DNA from: UMGS1519 sp050951095
GTDB lineage: Bacteria > Actinomycetota > Coriobacteriia > Coriobacteriales > Eggerthellaceae
Direction: 5' to 3'
Assembly: GCA_050951095.1 (NCBI GenBank)
Contig: JBMNIQ010000002.1
Coordinates: forward strand, 124,001-188,000
Length of the DNA: 64,000 nt
Shown here: in pieces, positions 1 to 12,518 of the stretch
Numbering within the stretch: position 1 is the stretch's first letter
Layout: every line of letters begins with the position of its first letter
Notes under the pieces: generated by a model
What the model was told of the DNA's origin: nothing
What the model saw: the letters and a program-made list of their open reading frames with translations, nothing else
The model's database searches: none
Program-made: the position numbers and the translations under genes

Positions 1-107
1 GCCATCCCCACCATCGATTCGGACGACCGATAGGCACCGATAGGCCGCCCTGTAACGCACCGTGTCGCGCGATGCCGGCATCCGCTGCCGCACGCGTAAC
101 GCTCCCT
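1..107. other. Left window edge, no supported gene
   Basis: No convincing coding signal or RNA is visible here. A plus-strand frame open from base 1 stops at about base 33, so the 3' tip of a truncated gene is possible but cannot be supported. Confidence 0.3.
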
Positions 108-141
108 ATAAAAAAGGAGGCCGCCTTTCGGCAGCCTCCTT
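108..141 (-). terminator. Rho-independent terminator of the CoA-transferase operon
   Basis: A 12-pair stem with one mismatch (114-125 with 130-141, loop TTTC) is followed, reading leftwards, by a run of six T. It lies about 40 bases beyond the stop codon of the 181-1443 gene. Confidence 0.85.
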
Positions 142-180
142 CGCATGTTCCGTATGCGTTATGCGCACATTCGAAACGGC

Positions 181-1443
181 TTAGTACATGGGGCCAAGCT
201 CGTTGTTCGCAAAGCCATCGGGAGCAATGGGTGCGCGGTCTTCCTCAGGCGGGAAGTCCTCGGCGAACTTGATGCCACCTTCCTCGTGCAGGCGCTGGAT
301 GTCGGCGTCGCTGTAGCCGATCTTCTTCAGCTCCTCTGCCGTGTCTGCGCCAAGGTCGGAAACGGCCTTGTACTCGGAGATCGGCGTGGGAATGGTGGAC
401 AGGTGATGCGGCAGGCCCGTCTGCAGCACGTGGCCGACGCGCGGGAAGTCCACATAGGCCAGAGCCTCGGGGTTCTCCTTCGTCAGCTGTGCGATAGCCT
501 CGGTCTTCGTGTTGACCTTGGCGGCGCACATGTTCGCATGCTCCGGCTCGTCGAACCAAGCGGTCCACTCGTCGGCGGTCTTCGTCTTCATGATCTGGCG
601 AACCGTCTCGAACAGCTCGGGCGCTTCCCATTCGCGGTCCAGGCCATGGCCCAGCAGCTCCTCGTGGCCAATGGCTTCGCAGAAGTTCTTCCAGAACTTC
701 GCTTCCACCATGCCCAGCGAGTAGCGCTTGCCGTCCTTCGTCTCGTACACGTTGTATGCCAGAGAAGGATACTCCAGGTCGGTGCGCTTGCACACGCCGT
801 CGTTGAAGCTCCAGCGGGAGTCCAGCAGCGAGTTCCACCACACGAAGCAGTCGAACATGCTCGTGTCGATGTAGCAGCCCTTGCCGGTCTCTTCGCGGTC
901 ATACAGGGCAGCCAGCAGAGCCTGGCCCACGACCATGCCGGTGGACAGGTCGCACAGGTGCAGCGGGCTCATGGAGCCGTGGTTGACGGCCAGATAGCCG
1001 GCGGTTGCCTGCATGTTCAGGTCGTGCTGCGGCTTCAGGCTGCGCGGGTCGTTGGCGCCGTAAGCGGAGATGGAGCAGTAGATGATGCGAGGATTGATTT
1101 CCTTGATCGTGTCGTAGTCAATGTCCAGCTTCTTGGTAACGCCCGGACGGAAGGACTCGACGATGATGTCGGCGTCCTTTGCCATCTTATGGAAGGCCTC
1201 GACGGTCTCCTGGTTCTTCAGGTTGAAGGACACGGACTTCTTGTTGCGACCCAGAGCGTTGACGTAGTAGGAAACGCCGTTGCCCTTCGTCGGGAAGTCG
1301 TGGCGCATGAAGTCGCCCAGACCGGTGTCTTCGCACTTGATGACGTTTGCTCCCAGGTCAGCCAGCGTCTGCGTGGCGTAGCCGCCGGGCAGATAGCGGG
1401 AGAAGTCCAGAACGGTGACCTTGTTGAATGCGGATTTAGGCAT
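181..1443 (-). CDS. Family III CoA-transferase (CaiB/BaiF type), subunit or enzyme 2
   Basis: A 420-residue cytosolic protein of the formyl-CoA transferase/CaiB/BaiF family, which moves CoA between carboxylic acids. Family marks are the N-terminal VLDFSRYLPGGYATQTLADLG block, VESFRPGV near residue 95 and an acidic LCDLSTGM motif. Asp165 in that motif aligns with the catalytic aspartate that forms the aspartyl-CoA anhydride in family III enzymes. Length is normal for the family. The gene starts only 2 bases after the stop of another family III gene, so the two are co-transcribed and may form a heteromeric enzyme, as in benzylsuccinate or malate CoA-transferases. The acid substrate cannot be read from sequence; the bile-acid, carnitine and phenyl-acid branches all share these motifs. 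Confidence 0.85.
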   Translation of the reverse strand: MPKSAFNKVTVLDFSRYLPGGYATQTLADLGANVIKCEDTGLGDFMRHDFPTKGNGVSYYVNALGRNKKSVSFNLKNQETVEAFHKMAKDADIIVESFRPGVTKKLDIDYDTIKEINPRIIYCSISAYGANDPRSLKPQHDLNMQATAGYLAVNHGSMSPLHLCDLSTGMVVGQALLAALYDREETGKGCYIDTSMFDCFVWWNSLLDSRWSFNDGVCKRTDLEYPSLAYNVYETKDGKRYSLGMVEAKFWKNFCEAIGHEELLGHGLDREWEAPELFETVRQIMKTKTADEWTAWFDEPEHANMCAAKVNTKTEAIAQLTKENPEALAYVDFPRVGHVLQTGLPHHLSTIPTPISEYKAVSDLGADTAEELKKIGYSDADIQRLHEEGGIKFAEDFPPEEDRAPIAPDGFANNELGPMY

Positions 1444-1445
1444 AT

Positions 1446-2777
1446 TTACTTAACCTTCCTGTCCTCGGGCGTATGCGGGCCATAGCTGGGCTGCAGGGCA
1501 ACCTCGGGAACCGGATCGCCGGTGTAGCACAGCACTGCGCCATCGTCGACCAGCTTGTCGACGTCGGCATCCGTGTAGCCGTACTGCTTCAGGATCTTGC
1601 GAGTGTCGTAACCAACGGGACGGCTGCGGTACAGCACCGGGTCGCCCAGGCTGGCCAGACGGAACGGCATCGTCGTGACGGTGTAGGTGCCGTCGTTCGG
1701 GAAGCCGGGGCCCTTGTCGTAGCCCTGATCCTCGTAGGGGATCTTACGCAGCTGGTCGTTGTCGAAGGCCTCCTGGTCGTTCAGAACGTCCTTGACGGTC
1801 TGAATCTTCTCGAACGGAATGTCGTTCTCGCGGAATCGCTTCTCCAGCTCGGCGAACGTGAACTTCTTGCACGCCTTGTGCATCTCGGCCACGACGTCGA
1901 CGTACTTGCCGTTGTCGGCCATAGCCTCCAGCGTTGCGGTCTCGGGATCGGTAGCCCACTTCGGGTCCATCTCCAGAGTGCGGAACACCAGGTCGGCGTA
2001 CTTGTTGTAGTTGCCGAAGCACATCAGGAACCAGATGCCGTCGGAGGACACGTAGCTGTTGTTCGTGGGGCACTTGGCCTCCATGCGGTCCTTCGGGTAG
2101 TCGCAGCCCTGCTGCTGAGCGATCAGTGCGGAGGTCATGCCCCACGTGCCCACGTGGTACAGGGAGCCGGTGACCTTGTCGCCCTCGCCCGTGCGCTGAG
2201 CCCAGGACAGAGCGCCCAGGATGCCGACGGCCAGAGCGCAGCCGGTGTTCCAGTCGCCGAAGGCGATGGGGCTGTTGCCCGGCTCGTAATGGGCGTTGGC
2301 CTGCGGGATTGCGCTGACGAAACCGGAACGAGCGGCGAAGGACGTGGCGTCGAAGCCCTTAGCGTCCTTCATGGGGCCGTACTCGCCGTAGCCGCGGTTC
2401 TGAGCCCAGACCAGCTTCGGGAACTTGGCATGCAGCGTCTCGTAGTCGAGGTGCAGACGGCCCAGTGCGCCGGAACGCAGGGACGTCAGGAAGATGTCCG
2501 CGGTTTCCAGGAGCTTCATGAAGACTTCGTAGCCCTCGGAGTTCTTTGCGTTGATGGCCGTCCACTCCTTGTTGAACGAGCCGCAGTCATATGCGACGTC
2601 GTCGAACTCGGTGCGGAACTTCATGCCCCAAGCAAGACCCTGGGTACGCTGCTCGTCACCGGTGAAGGGCTCGACTTTGATAACGGTTGCGCCCATCTCG
2701 GCCAGGGCACGACCGGCTGCGGGGCCGGCTGCGTACTGGGTAAGCTCAACTACCTTGATGCCTTCCAAACCTGCCAT
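1446..2777 (-). CDS. Family III CoA-transferase (CaiB/BaiF type), subunit or enzyme 1
   Basis: A 443-residue family III CoA-transferase. The N-terminus reads GIKVVELTQYAAGPAAGR, typical of the CoA-binding fold, and Asp175 in IAFGDWNTG is the expected nucleophile. It keeps its own catalytic aspartate, so if it pairs with the downstream gene both subunits could be active. A good ribosome site (AAGGAG, 8 bases before ATG) supports the start. It is the first gene of the pair; the dehydrogenase at 2932 is upstream on the same strand, 154 bases away, and may belong to the same pathway. A role in activating a hydroxy or unsaturated acid as its CoA ester is inference. Confidence 0.86.
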   Translation of the reverse strand: MAGLEGIKVVELTQYAAGPAAGRALAEMGATVIKVEPFTGDEQRTQGLAWGMKFRTEFDDVAYDCGSFNKEWTAINAKNSEGYEVFMKLLETADIFLTSLRSGALGRLHLDYETLHAKFPKLVWAQNRGYGEYGPMKDAKGFDATSFAARSGFVSAIPQANAHYEPGNSPIAFGDWNTGCALAVGILGALSWAQRTGEGDKVTGSLYHVGTWGMTSALIAQQQGCDYPKDRMEAKCPTNNSYVSSDGIWFLMCFGNYNKYADLVFRTLEMDPKWATDPETATLEAMADNGKYVDVVAEMHKACKKFTFAELEKRFRENDIPFEKIQTVKDVLNDQEAFDNDQLRKIPYEDQGYDKGPGFPNDGTYTVTTMPFRLASLGDPVLYRSRPVGYDTRKILKQYGYTDADVDKLVDDGAVLCYTGDPVPEVALQPSYGPHTPEDRKVK

Positions 2778-2846
2778 AGATTTTCTCCTTACGTAGTTAC
2801 TGTATGGACAAACTGGCGTTTATTACTAATCTGCCCATTGAATGAG

Positions 2847-2881
2847 GAAGGGGCCCGATGCCGTGCACCGGAAACCCCTTC
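2847..2881 (-). terminator. Possible weak terminator after the MDR dehydrogenase
   Basis: A 7-pair stem (2847-2853 with 2875-2881) with a smaller inner stem lies between the dehydrogenase stop and the CoA-transferase start. No clear T-run follows, so it may only attenuate transcription. Confidence 0.35.
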
Positions 2882-2931
2882 TTCGCATATGAACTTGAAT
2901 CGCTGGGGTTCAAGCGAGTCGATATGGTGTC

Positions 2932-3987
2932 TTACGGCTCCAGAACGACGCGCAGGCCCTCACCGGACTCGATGAACTCCATGCCCTTGCGCCAATCCTT
3001 CATAGGCACAACCATGTTGGAGATCATGGAGATGTCGAAGCCGTTGGCCAGCAGGTTCAGAGCCTGACGCCAGTTCTTGCGCGTATAAGCACGGGAGCCG
3101 ACGATGGAGATCTGACGCATTGCCAGCGGAGTCATATGGATCTCGGAGGGTTTTGCGGGCAGGCCGGTGACGCCGATCTTGCCGTTCTTGGCAACGAAGT
3201 CCATAGCCTGAGGCACAGCACCCCAGAAGCCCGTAGCATCCAGAACCACGTTAGCGCCCTTGCCGTCGGTCAGGTCCAGAACGGTCTTGACAGCGTCGAC
3301 TTCGGAGCCGTTAACAGTGATAGCGCCCAGCTGCTCGGCAACCTTGAAGCGCTTCTTGTCTGCTTCCAGGCCGGTGACGATAACCTTGCGGATGCCGCGA
3401 GCCTGCTTCAGCAGGGCGACCATCAGCAGGCCGATAGCACCAGGGCCCATGACAACGGCGGTGTCGCCGATCTGCGGGTCAAGGCGCTCAACAGCGTTCA
3501 TGGCCACGCACAGGGGCTCCATCAGGGCAGCCTGCGTGAAGGGGATCTCCTCAGGCATCGGGATGACGTTGATGGCGCGGATTGCCATGTACTTGGCGAA
3601 TGCGCCGGGCAGGTCGGTGCCATAGAAAGGACGGTTGTCGCAGATGTTCACCATGCCGCGGTCGCACCACTCGCAGGTGTCATCGTAAAGAATGGGGTTA
3701 GCGGTAACATGCATGCCAACCTTCAGGTTCTCGGGAGCATTCTTGCCGAGCTCAGCGATGACGCCGGAGAACTCATGGCAGAAGATTGCCGGGAACTGAA
3801 TGTGATAAGAGTCGGCGATTGCCTGGTTCCAACGATACAGAGAATGGTCGGTGCCGCAGATGCCAGCAGCCTTGATCTCAAGCAGGACCTCGTCGTCCTT
3901 GATCTGGGGAATAGGATAATCCTCAACATACTCCATCGCATCCGGTTCGGGAGCGGTCTTGAGCAGAGCGTTCATCTTACCTTCCAT
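2932..3987 (-). CDS. Zinc-type medium-chain alcohol/polyol dehydrogenase
   Basis: A 351-residue MDR-superfamily NAD(P)-dependent dehydrogenase of the sorbitol/threonine dehydrogenase group. Catalytic zinc ligands are visible as Cys44 and His48 (GICGTDH) and His71-Glu72 (CHEF); the Rossmann motif is GPGAIGLL. The structural-zinc lobe keeps Cys105, Cys108 and Cys116, but the first of the usual four cysteines is Asp102. The start was placed at MEGKMNALL because AAGGAAG lies 8 bases before it; an in-frame codon 27 residues upstream has no such site. It precedes the two CoA-transferases on the same strand, suggesting oxidation or reduction of a hydroxy compound that is then CoA-activated. The substrate is not known. 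Confidence 0.82.
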   Translation of the reverse strand: MEGKMNALLKTAPEPDAMEYVEDYPIPQIKDDEVLLEIKAAGICGTDHSLYRWNQAIADSYHIQFPAIFCHEFSGVIAELGKNAPENLKVGMHVTANPILYDDTCEWCDRGMVNICDNRPFYGTDLPGAFAKYMAIRAINVIPMPEEIPFTQAALMEPLCVAMNAVERLDPQIGDTAVVMGPGAIGLLMVALLKQARGIRKVIVTGLEADKKRFKVAEQLGAITVNGSEVDAVKTVLDLTDGKGANVVLDATGFWGAVPQAMDFVAKNGKIGVTGLPAKPSEIHMTPLAMRQISIVGSRAYTRKNWRQALNLLANGFDISMISNMVVPMKDWRKGMEFIESGEGLRVVLEP

Positions 3988-4425
3988 ATTACTTCCTTTC
4001 GCATGGAATTGAATTGACCGGAGATTCAGCAACGATTCCTTTCGGAAACCGTGTACCAAAGTGCTCACCGGTTCTCACAGGTCCCTATTTTACGGCATTG
4101 ATAGTCATCGCTATGAATGTTTGCCTATCTGATTAAGGATTTCTATGTTTGCATTCTTATTATTAGTTCTGCTGATGATGTAATTGATTCCTCTGCAATT
4201 TCTTTAAGGAATGTGACACAAAGTTGAAGGAAGCGGGGAAATTCGAAGACCGCGTATGAACGCCATTGCGATGCTTTACCGAACGTTGCGAATACCTGTT
4301 CATCGTAGCTTCAACGTCTGGAAAGAACGAAACCGGATCCGCAATAGTCATGGTTTCGCAAACGGAACAGCATTGCGCCCCCAGCGTAATGAGATCAGAG
4401 CACACCAGGTAAGCCAGCTTCGAAC
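3988..4425. other. Gene-less AT-rich intergenic region
   Basis: About 440 bases between the dehydrogenase and the rRNA terminators, clearly more AT-rich than its surroundings. It should contain the leftward promoter of the dehydrogenase, but no convincing -35/-10 pair was found. A short minus-strand frame here shows no family motifs and was not called. Confidence 0.5.
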
Positions 4426-4463
4426 GAAAAAGCGGCACCCGGTGAATTCACCAGATGCCGCTT
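4426..4463 (-). terminator. Second, distal terminator of the rRNA operon
   Basis: An inverted repeat (about 4430-4437 with 4456-4463), with a small inner GGTGAATTCACC palindrome, is followed leftwards by five T. It sits about 60 bases past the stronger terminator at 4525 and acts in the same direction. Confidence 0.7.
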
Positions 4464-4524
4464 CCATTACCTATATATGTAGAGACAACACATTCGGATA
4501 AGCAAACGCTCTATTCGAAGCTCA

Positions 4525-4561
4525 CAAAACAAGAAGGGCCCCCGGCCGGAGCCGGGGGCCC
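4525..4561 (-). terminator. Main rRNA operon terminator
   Basis: A perfect 11-pair GC stem (4536-4546 with 4551-4561, CGGA loop on the plus strand) is followed leftwards by a T-rich tract. It lies just beyond the 5S gene. Confidence 0.88.
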
Positions 4562-4596
4562 TCCGCGCTCCCGAGATAAATAGGGAAGCGCCCTGC

Positions 4597-4714
4597 GCGG
4601 GCGCGACGCCCTATCCTCCCACGGACTGCACCGCAGTACTTTCGGCGAAGAGGGGCTTAACTGCCGGGTTCGGAATGGGACCGGGTGATCCCCCTCTCTA
4701 TGGTCGCGCCCGCG
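4597..4714 (-). rRNA. rrf: 5S ribosomal RNA
   Basis: The reverse strand carries the conserved 5S core (CCCATTCCGAACCCGG), and the GCGCGGGCGCGAC and GTCGCGCCCGCGC ends can pair as the terminal helix. About 118 bases; ends are accurate to a few bases. It is the last gene of the leftward 16S-23S-5S operon. Confidence 0.93.
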
Positions 4715-4819
4715 CGGGGCGCTCCCGCATCGGGCCGGGTCCGCGCCTCCCGCGCCACCCTGGAGGCTGCACAGCGCACAGACGGTGGTCCGACCAACCG
4801 CCGCGATCGGCGGAGGATG

Positions 4820-9609
<4,790 letters not shown>

Positions 9610-9856
9610 ATGTTGGCGCGGGCCGCCGGGGCCCGCGCCGCCTCCGGAGAATCGAAGGCTCTGTATTTCTGAAAAAGGACGCCTCGCCGCCGCCATCCGG
9701 CGCCGGCTCGGCTCATCGAGGGCCGCCCCTGCGGGCGGCCGCGCTCGAATCCACGCTTCTCTCATCGTCTTGATCGCAGTATCCGGTTTTCAAGGTTCCC
9801 GCCGGCCCCCCTCGGGGCCCGCTCGCTCCGGGCTCTCTCGCTCGGCGCAAGAAAGT
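9610..9856 (-). other. rRNA operon leader
   Basis: About 245 bases between promoter and 16S. It carries a 9-pair GC hairpin directly before 16S (9615-9623 with 9631-9639), another GC hairpin around 9718-9740, and an ACCTTGAAAACCGGATACTG element (about 9777-9797) that resembles the one in the 16S-23S spacer. Confidence 0.75.
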
Positions 9857-9906
9857 ATATTACGCATGTGGAAGGACCCTGTCAAGAACTTTTTTAAAAA
9901 ATTTTT
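9857..9906 (-). promoter_or_regulatory. rRNA operon promoter with UP element
   Basis: Reading leftwards: a consensus -35 TTGACA (9880-9885), a 17-base spacer and -10 TAATAT (9857-9862). Directly upstream is an A/T tract (9886-9906) with runs of T and A, as expected of an UP element. It is the best promoter match in the window and is correctly placed before the 16S leader. Confidence 0.92.
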
Positions 9907-9938
9907 CGCGGGGCAGAAAACGCATTGCAGTGTTGCTT

Positions 9939-10022
9939 ACACGTCTCTTACGTGTGCGTATAATACCAGGTCAGAGACTTGTGTTCATTCCTACCCGCTT
10001 GCACGTATTTCAGCGTGCAAGC
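9939..10022. promoter_or_regulatory. Two inverted repeats and a possible second rRNA promoter
   Basis: ACACGT-5-ACGTGT (9939-9955) lies next to a -10-like TATTAT (9960-9965 read leftwards), and a perfect 9-base inverted repeat GCTTGCACG/CGTGCAAGC occupies 9997-10022. A weak -35 (TGAACA) is 16 bases from the TATTAT. These could be a second promoter with operator sites; the function is inferred. Confidence 0.4.
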
Positions 10023-10067
10023 CGCTTCTGCGCCCTACTGCTTCTTGGCGGCAGCAAACTAATGCAA

Positions 10068-10101
10068 AAGCGGAGGGCACCTTATTTGGCGCCCTCCGCT
10101 T
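10068..10101 (-). terminator. Terminator after bioY
   Basis: A 14-base arm (10068-10081) pairs with 10088-10101 with one mismatch, followed leftwards by TTTT. It lies about 30 bases past the bioY stop codon. Confidence 0.85.
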
Positions 10102-10132
10102 CGCTTCTTTCTTATTATCAGGACAGCACTGT

Positions 10133-10723
10133 CTACCCGTTCAGCGTGCCGACTGCACGACGCACCACTATTGCCACGAATATGGCGGCGACTATCTTTA
10201 TCAAGTCGACAACCACAAAGGGAGCGACGGTAACGGCAAACGACTGCATGGCGCTCACGTTCGCTACGAACATGTACTGGGCCCAGCCGCAGACATAGAT
10301 AATTGCCAGGTACGCGATGCCTACGGCAATGCCGGTCGCAATCTCGCGTCCCGTGGATGCCGCGGAACCATCCCTTCCGCGCATGATATGCACGATGCCG
10401 ACGCATACGAATGCAGCCGCCAGGTAACCCAGCAGGAATCCGCCCGTCGGGCCCATGAGCACGCCGATGCCCCCGCGCATGCCGGAGAATACCGGAACGC
10501 CGATGGCGCCCAGCAGGAGGTAGCCCGCAATCGCGGCAACCGGCAGCCAGCCCGGCAGCACCAGAAACGCGAAAGCGATGACGAACACCTGCAACGTAAA
10601 CGGAATCGGCCCGATGGGCACTGTAATCCATGCGCCGACTGCGATGAGCGCTATCGTCAGTCCGACAAAAGCAATGGACTGTGCACGCGACAGCGAGGCC
10701 TTCTTTACCAATGAATCCGCCAT
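10133..10723 (-). CDS. bioY: BioY biotin transporter, ECF S-component
   Basis: A 196-residue membrane protein with about six hydrophobic segments and the BioY signatures VPIGPIPFTLQ (residues 35-45) and GPTGGFLLGY (near 90-100). It binds biotin with high affinity and usually works with the shared ECF module (two ATPases and EcfT), none of which is in this window. It stands alone, with its own terminator. A ribosome site (AGGAAG) precedes the ATG. birA lies 3.5 kb upstream on the same strand but in a separate transcription unit, so this looks like a biotin auxotroph's scavenging set; that last point is inference. Confidence 0.93.
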   Translation of the reverse strand: MADSLVKKASLSRAQSIAFVGLTIALIAVGAWITVPIGPIPFTLQVFVIAFAFLVLPGWLPVAAIAGYLLLGAIGVPVFSGMRGGIGVLMGPTGGFLLGYLAAAFVCVGIVHIMRGRDGSAASTGREIATGIAVGIAYLAIIYVCGWAQYMFVANVSAMQSFAVTVAPFVVVDLIKIVAAIFVAIVVRRAVGTLNG

Positions 10724-10939
10724 CTGCTTCCTAGTTCCCTTCCCCTGGAATATCCCCGGATGTTATTCGAAAACAAAACTGCCTTGGGCAACAGCAAGCA
10801 CTATCGCCCGATGTAGCATCCACCATACCATGACAAAGGACCCTTTCAGAGACGCATGGATTGTTATCGTTCAGCGGGCACTCTTCTTTCCGCGTTGGGA
10901 CGCTCTTTCCTTATGGCAAGGATGAGACGGGCATCGGGT

Positions 10940-12367
10940 TCATTCCTTGGCGCTCGAGGGCTTCGTGCCCTGATCCGATGCGCTTTCCGCATCCGTACCG
11001 GCTGCATCCGCGCCGTTGTCCGCGGCTTCGCTTCGATTTTCCGCTGTCTCCGTCGCTTCCGGCGTATTCTGCGCTTCCGGTATTTCCGGCGTTGCGGGCG
11101 CCGGATGTTCCGCATCGCCGTGTTCGCCACCATCCGCATGAGCGGGCTGCGATTTGCCGCGGCGCTGCCTTATCTGGCGGTTGAATTCGTCGTCGTGGCC
11201 CATGAACAGGATGCGCAGCACATAGCCCACGAAGTAGCTGAGGTAGATTACGAGTACCACGACGCGCACGTACGGCACGAACATGAGTGCCGCCGCCACG
11301 CCGGCGCCGATCATCGCGCGCACCGCCCGCGGGAATCGCTTCGCCTGCAGTGCGAGTGCGGCACCGGTAAACGGAATGCACATCAGCAGCGCGATAACGA
11401 GCATCAGGAGCAGCACGAAGCCCACGGGAATCGTGAAGATGAGCGCGAAGCACACGGCGGCCGCTGCAGCAATGACGACGACGCCCAACAGGCCCATCAT
11501 GAACATCCCGAACGGATGCGCCCGCACCACGCGTGCGCTTTCATCCATCTGCCGGCCGCCCAGCCACAGCAGCAACAGGGCCAGGAGAATGAACGAGACC
11601 ACCACGAGCAGGATGCTGCCCATCTGGAAGTACGGCGCGATGGCAGAGCGAATCTGCGAAACCTGGTCGATGGCGTTCGGATTGTCAAGCGTGTTGTTCA
11701 CGTTCGCGATGCTGGCCGTGCTGGGAATATCCAGATCCTGACCGGAGCGCACCTGCAGCGTGCCCGTCACCTTCGCGTCCGGGCCGATCTCTATCTCCTG
11801 CGCGGAAAGCACAACGTCGCCATTGACCGTGCCGTTGAAGTAGATCTTGTTGCCATAGGCCACCAGGTATTTCGCCGTGCCTTCGAACGAAAGAGAGTTC
11901 GCGCCGCAGTACAGCCCACTCGCCGTCGAGCCCTTCCCGATGGATAGGCTGTCACAGGCGAACGTGCCGTTGCCGTGCATGTTCACGGAATCAAGCGTTA
12001 TCGCGCGTGCGGCCAAACGTGCGTCGCCGTCAACTTCGACATTCGTCAGATACATGACGCTGGCGATGGACATGAGGTCGTTGCCGACGCGAACATTCGT
12101 CGCCGACAGGTTCTGGCTGCCCCAATACAGGTCGCCGCTTGCATAACTGTTGGACAGCGAGCTGTCCTGGCTGAATGCCGTGCCCGCCGTGTCGCCGGGA
12201 ATCTGGGCGTACGTGGAGGATTGATGCGCGGACGTGGAGGATGCAGAGCTGCCGGACGCGGCAAATGCCATGCCGGAACCGAGGCAAACCGCCAGGACGG
12301 CGGCAAGCAGAAATGTGCACAGGAGAGACGCCGCCGTGCCCATTCGCAATGCAATGCGTTCGTCCAT
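10940..12367 (-). CDS. Bactofilin-like beta-repeat protein with multi-pass C-terminal membrane domain
   Basis: A 475-residue protein. A signal peptide or anchor (residues 11-37) is followed by a Ser/Thr-rich stretch. Then come about 150 residues of short repeating units (NVEVDGDARL, NMHGNGTFAC, TVNGDVVLSA and similar) like the polymer-forming bactofilin beta-helix, then about four membrane segments, then an Ala/Glu/Asp-rich tail of about 80 residues. The start MDERIALRM was chosen because GGAAGGAG lies just before it. The arrangement puts the beta-repeat outside the membrane, unlike cytosolic bactofilins. Flanked by bioY and the MATE gene in separate units. Function unknown; a structural or adhesion role at the cell surface is a guess. 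Confidence 0.72.
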   Translation of the reverse strand: MDERIALRMGTAASLLCTFLLAAVLAVCLGSGMAFAASGSSASSTSAHQSSTYAQIPGDTAGTAFSQDSSLSNSYASGDLYWGSQNLSATNVRVGNDLMSIASVMYLTNVEVDGDARLAARAITLDSVNMHGNGTFACDSLSIGKGSTASGLYCGANSLSFEGTAKYLVAYGNKIYFNGTVNGDVVLSAQEIEIGPDAKVTGTLQVRSGQDLDIPSTASIANVNNTLDNPNAIDQVSQIRSAIAPYFQMGSILLVVVSFILLALLLLWLGGRQMDESARVVRAHPFGMFMMGLLGVVVIAAAAAVCFALIFTIPVGFVLLLMLVIALLMCIPFTGAALALQAKRFPRAVRAMIGAGVAAALMFVPYVRVVVLVIYLSYFVGYVLRILFMGHDDEFNRQIRQRRGKSQPAHADGGEHGDAEHPAPATPEIPEAQNTPEATETAENRSEAADNGADAAGTDAESASDQGTKPSSAKE

Positions 12368-12518
12368 GGCGGCTCCTTCCTCTCGGTTTCCCCATTGTCG
12401 CACGTACAAACCGCCGTGCAACGATGTTTTTCCGCTTGCGCGAACGAATGCGCGCAGCCCGTAGGCCGCGCAAAGGGCACATGCCGATGATGGATAAACC
12501 CGCTGAAGGGGCCTGTTC

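Noticed and set aside
181..2777. Assignment of the CoA-transferases to bile-acid (BaiF) metabolism
   Set aside because: No other bai-type gene is in the window and the shared motifs do not separate BaiF from other family III enzymes.
4163..4438. A 91-codon minus-strand frame near the rRNA terminators
   Set aside because: No ribosome site or recognisable motif, and it ends inside the terminator region.
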